Of a stretch of DNA of 64,000 nucleotides, positions 62,493 to 64,000 are shown piece by piece (positions within the stretch are counted from its first letter, which is position 1; every line of letters starts with the position of its first letter). Both the position numbers and the translations under genes were made by a program. The DNA comes from Halomonas sp. Bachu 37 (GTDB lineage Bacteria; Pseudomonadota; Gammaproteobacteria; Pseudomonadales; Halomonadaceae): NCBI RefSeq assembly GCF_039691755.1, contig NZ_CP137552.1, positions 1,674,001 through 1,738,000 of the forward strand, read 5' to 3'. A model generated the notes under the pieces. It ran no database searches and had not been told where the DNA came from. It saw only the letters and a program-made list of their open reading frames with translations.

Positions 62493-62648
62493 CGCCCTGG
62501 CCGGTTCCCGGCCGCCCGTTGACCGCGAAGCGTGAAGCGTGAAGTCCACCAGGCGACACTGGCCTTTCCCGGTGTCGGCCACTATCATCTGGCGTACCCG
62601 AACAAGCTGGGCTTGTTTTCACTTCGATCTTCAACATAACGGATTTCC

Positions 62649-64000
62649 ATGGCGCAATACGTCTTTACCATGAACCGGGTCGGCAAGGTCGTGCCGCCCA
62701 AGAAGCATATCCTCAAGGATATTTCCCTCTCTTTCTTTCCCGGCGCCAAGATAGGTGTGCTGGGTCTCAACGGCGCGGGCAAATCTACCTTGCTGCGTAT
62801 CATGGCCGGTGTCGACAAGGAGTTCGAAGGCGAAGCCCGGGCCATGCCCGGCATCAATGTCGGCTACCTTCCCCAGGAACCCGAGCTCGACGACGAGAAG
62901 AGCGTCCGTGAAACGGTCGAGGAGTCTCTCGGCGCCCTCAAGGAAGCCCAGGAGAAGCTCGACGCGGTCTATGCAGCTTACGCCGAACCCGATGCCGATT
63001 TCGATGCACTGGCCAGCGAGCAGGCCCGGCTGGAAAATATCATTGAAGCTGCCGATGCCCACAACATCGAGCGCAAGCTCGAAGTGGCGGCGGAAGCTCT
63101 ACGCCTGCCCCCCTGGGACGCCAAGGTGGGCAATCTTTCCGGTGGCGAACGGCGCCGCGTGGCGCTCTGCCGCCTACTGCTCTCCAGCCCCGACATGCTG
63201 CTGCTAGACGAGCCGACCAACCATCTGGACGCCGAGTCCGTGGCCTGGCTGGAGCGTTTTCTACATGATTACAGTGGCACCGTGGTAGCGATCACCCACG
63301 ACCGTTACTTCCTGGATAACGTGGCCGGCTGGATTCTCGAGCTCGACCGCGGCCAGGGCATCCCCTTCGAAGGCAACTATTCGCAGTGGCTGGAGCAGAA
63401 GGAGCAGCGCCTGGCGCAGGAGTCCAAGCAGGAGGCCTCGCGTCAGAAAGCCATCAAGCAGGAACTCGAGTGGGTGCGCAGCAACACCAAGGGGCGTCAG
63501 GCCAAGAGCAAGGCGCGTCTGAATCGCTTCGAGGAGATGCAATCCGGTGATTTCCAAAAGCGCAACGAAACCAACGAGATCTATATTCCACCCGGCCCGC
63601 GCCTGGGCGACAAGGTCATCGAATTCCACGACGTTGCCAAGCGCTTCGACGACAAGCTGCTGTACCAGGATCTCTCCTTTACCGTGCCGCCTGGCGCCAT
63701 CGTGGGTATCGTCGGCGGTAATGGCGCGGGTAAATCGACCCTGTTCAAGTTGATTACCGGCGCCGAGCAGCCCGATGCCGGCGAAGTGGTAATCGGTGAT
63801 ACGGTGAAGATCGCCTACGTCGAGCAGCTGCGCGACGCCCTGGACGACAAGCAGACGGTATGGGAAGCGGTGTCCGATGGACAGGACATCCTCAATATCA
63901 ATGGCTACGAAGTGCCGTCGCGGGCCTATGTCGGCCGCTTCAACTTCAAGGGCAACGATCAGCAGAAGCGCCTCGATGAACTCTCGGGCGGTGAACGCGG
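62649..64000 (+). CDS. ettA: Energy-dependent translational throttle EttA, 5' part
   Basis: An ABC-F protein that binds the ribosomal E site and senses the ADP/ATP ratio. About 450 of some 555 residues are in the window; it runs off the right edge. First ABC domain: Walker A GLNGAGKST (39-47), the arm region at about 95-130, signature LSGGERRRVALCR, Walker B MLLLDEPTNHLD. The linker has SNTKGRQAKSKARLNRFEEM. The second Walker A is GGNGAGKST (about 358), with LSGGERG at the edge. There is no transmembrane part, as expected. Confidence 0.95.
   Translation, partial: MAQYVFTMNRVGKVVPPKKHILKDISLSFFPGAKIGVLGLNGAGKSTLLRIMAGVDKEFEGEARAMPGINVGYLPQEPELDDEKSVRETVEESLGALKEAQEKLDAVYAAYAEPDADFDALASEQARLENIIEAADAHNIERKLEVAAEALRLPPWDAKVGNLSGGERRRVALCRLLLSSPDMLLLDEPTNHLDAESVAWLERFLHDYSGTVVAITHDRYFLDNVAGWILELDRGQGIPFEGNYSQWLEQKEQRLAQESKQEASRQKAIKQELEWVRSNTKGRQAKSKARLNRFEEMQSGDFQKRNETNEIYIPPGPRLGDKVIEFHDVAKRFDDKLLYQDLSFTVPPGAIVGIVGGNGAGKSTLFKLITGAEQPDAGEVVIGDTVKIAYVEQLRDALDDKQTVWEAVSDGQDILNINGYEVPSRAYVGRFNFKGNDQQKRLDELSGGER

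Overview
The window looks like chromosomal DNA of a moderately GC-rich, motile gammaproteobacterium. My best guess is the Halomonas group (Halomonadaceae), from the mix of very acidic surface proteins, SapC-family proteins, a Pseudomonas-like Lap adhesin system, a short LOV photoreceptor and a PA3496-like small protein. This is inference from remembered family resemblance; I saw no rRNA or tRNA gene that would fix the taxonomy.

Layout. (1) 1-5.6 kb: the 5' end of a serine protease gene, a flgK gene stopped by an in-frame TAA and separated from its usual flagellar neighbours, a DUF4214 protein and a Nudix hydrolase; a piece of the Nudix gene's 3' end is repeated in front of flgK. (2) 5.6-15.4 kb: a surface-protein locus with three DUF4214-headed secreted proteins (one S-layer-like and 871 residues long) and two diverged copies of a SapC + small coiled-coil (DUF6447-like) pair, interrupted by an integrase-like membrane/DNA-binding protein. 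(3) 15.8-31.1 kb: a long minus-strand polysaccharide cluster with a Wzm/Wzt exporter, glycosyltransferases, a methyltransferase, GDP-mannose synthesis (manC), a GtrA/GtrB/DUF6311 glycan-modification set with a frameshift in a G7 tract, and an undecaprenyl-phosphate sugar transferase. (4) 31.1-36 kb: a type I secretion operon (PrtD-type ABC protein, membrane fusion protein, TolC-like protein). (5) 36-37.7 kb: two toxin-antitoxin pairs among REP-like repeats. (6) 37.8-44.7 kb: housekeeping-type genes (glyA, an exported protein, a YbbAP-type ABC transporter, tesA). (7) 44.8-58.7 kb: a complete Lap-type c-di-GMP-controlled adhesin system (lapG, lapD, a LapA-like adhesin with a TAAG cleavage site, a LuxR regulator, lapC, lapB, lapE). 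(8) 59-64 kb: a DMT exporter, a SelW-like protein, an MFS carrier, a short LOV protein, a PA3496-like protein and the first part of ettA.

How the parts may work together. Nearly everything from 1 to 36 kb and from 44.8 to 58.7 kb concerns the cell surface. S-layer-like and RTX-like proteins without Sec signals would leave through a type I exporter (31-36 kb). An ABC-exported, probably mannose-derived and methyl-capped polysaccharide would give them an anchor, an arrangement reminiscent of the Caulobacter RsaA/RsaDE/O-polysaccharide region. The Lap system is a second, independently regulated surface adhesin. The duplicated SapC/DUF6447/DUF4214 module is the best candidate for an undescribed system.
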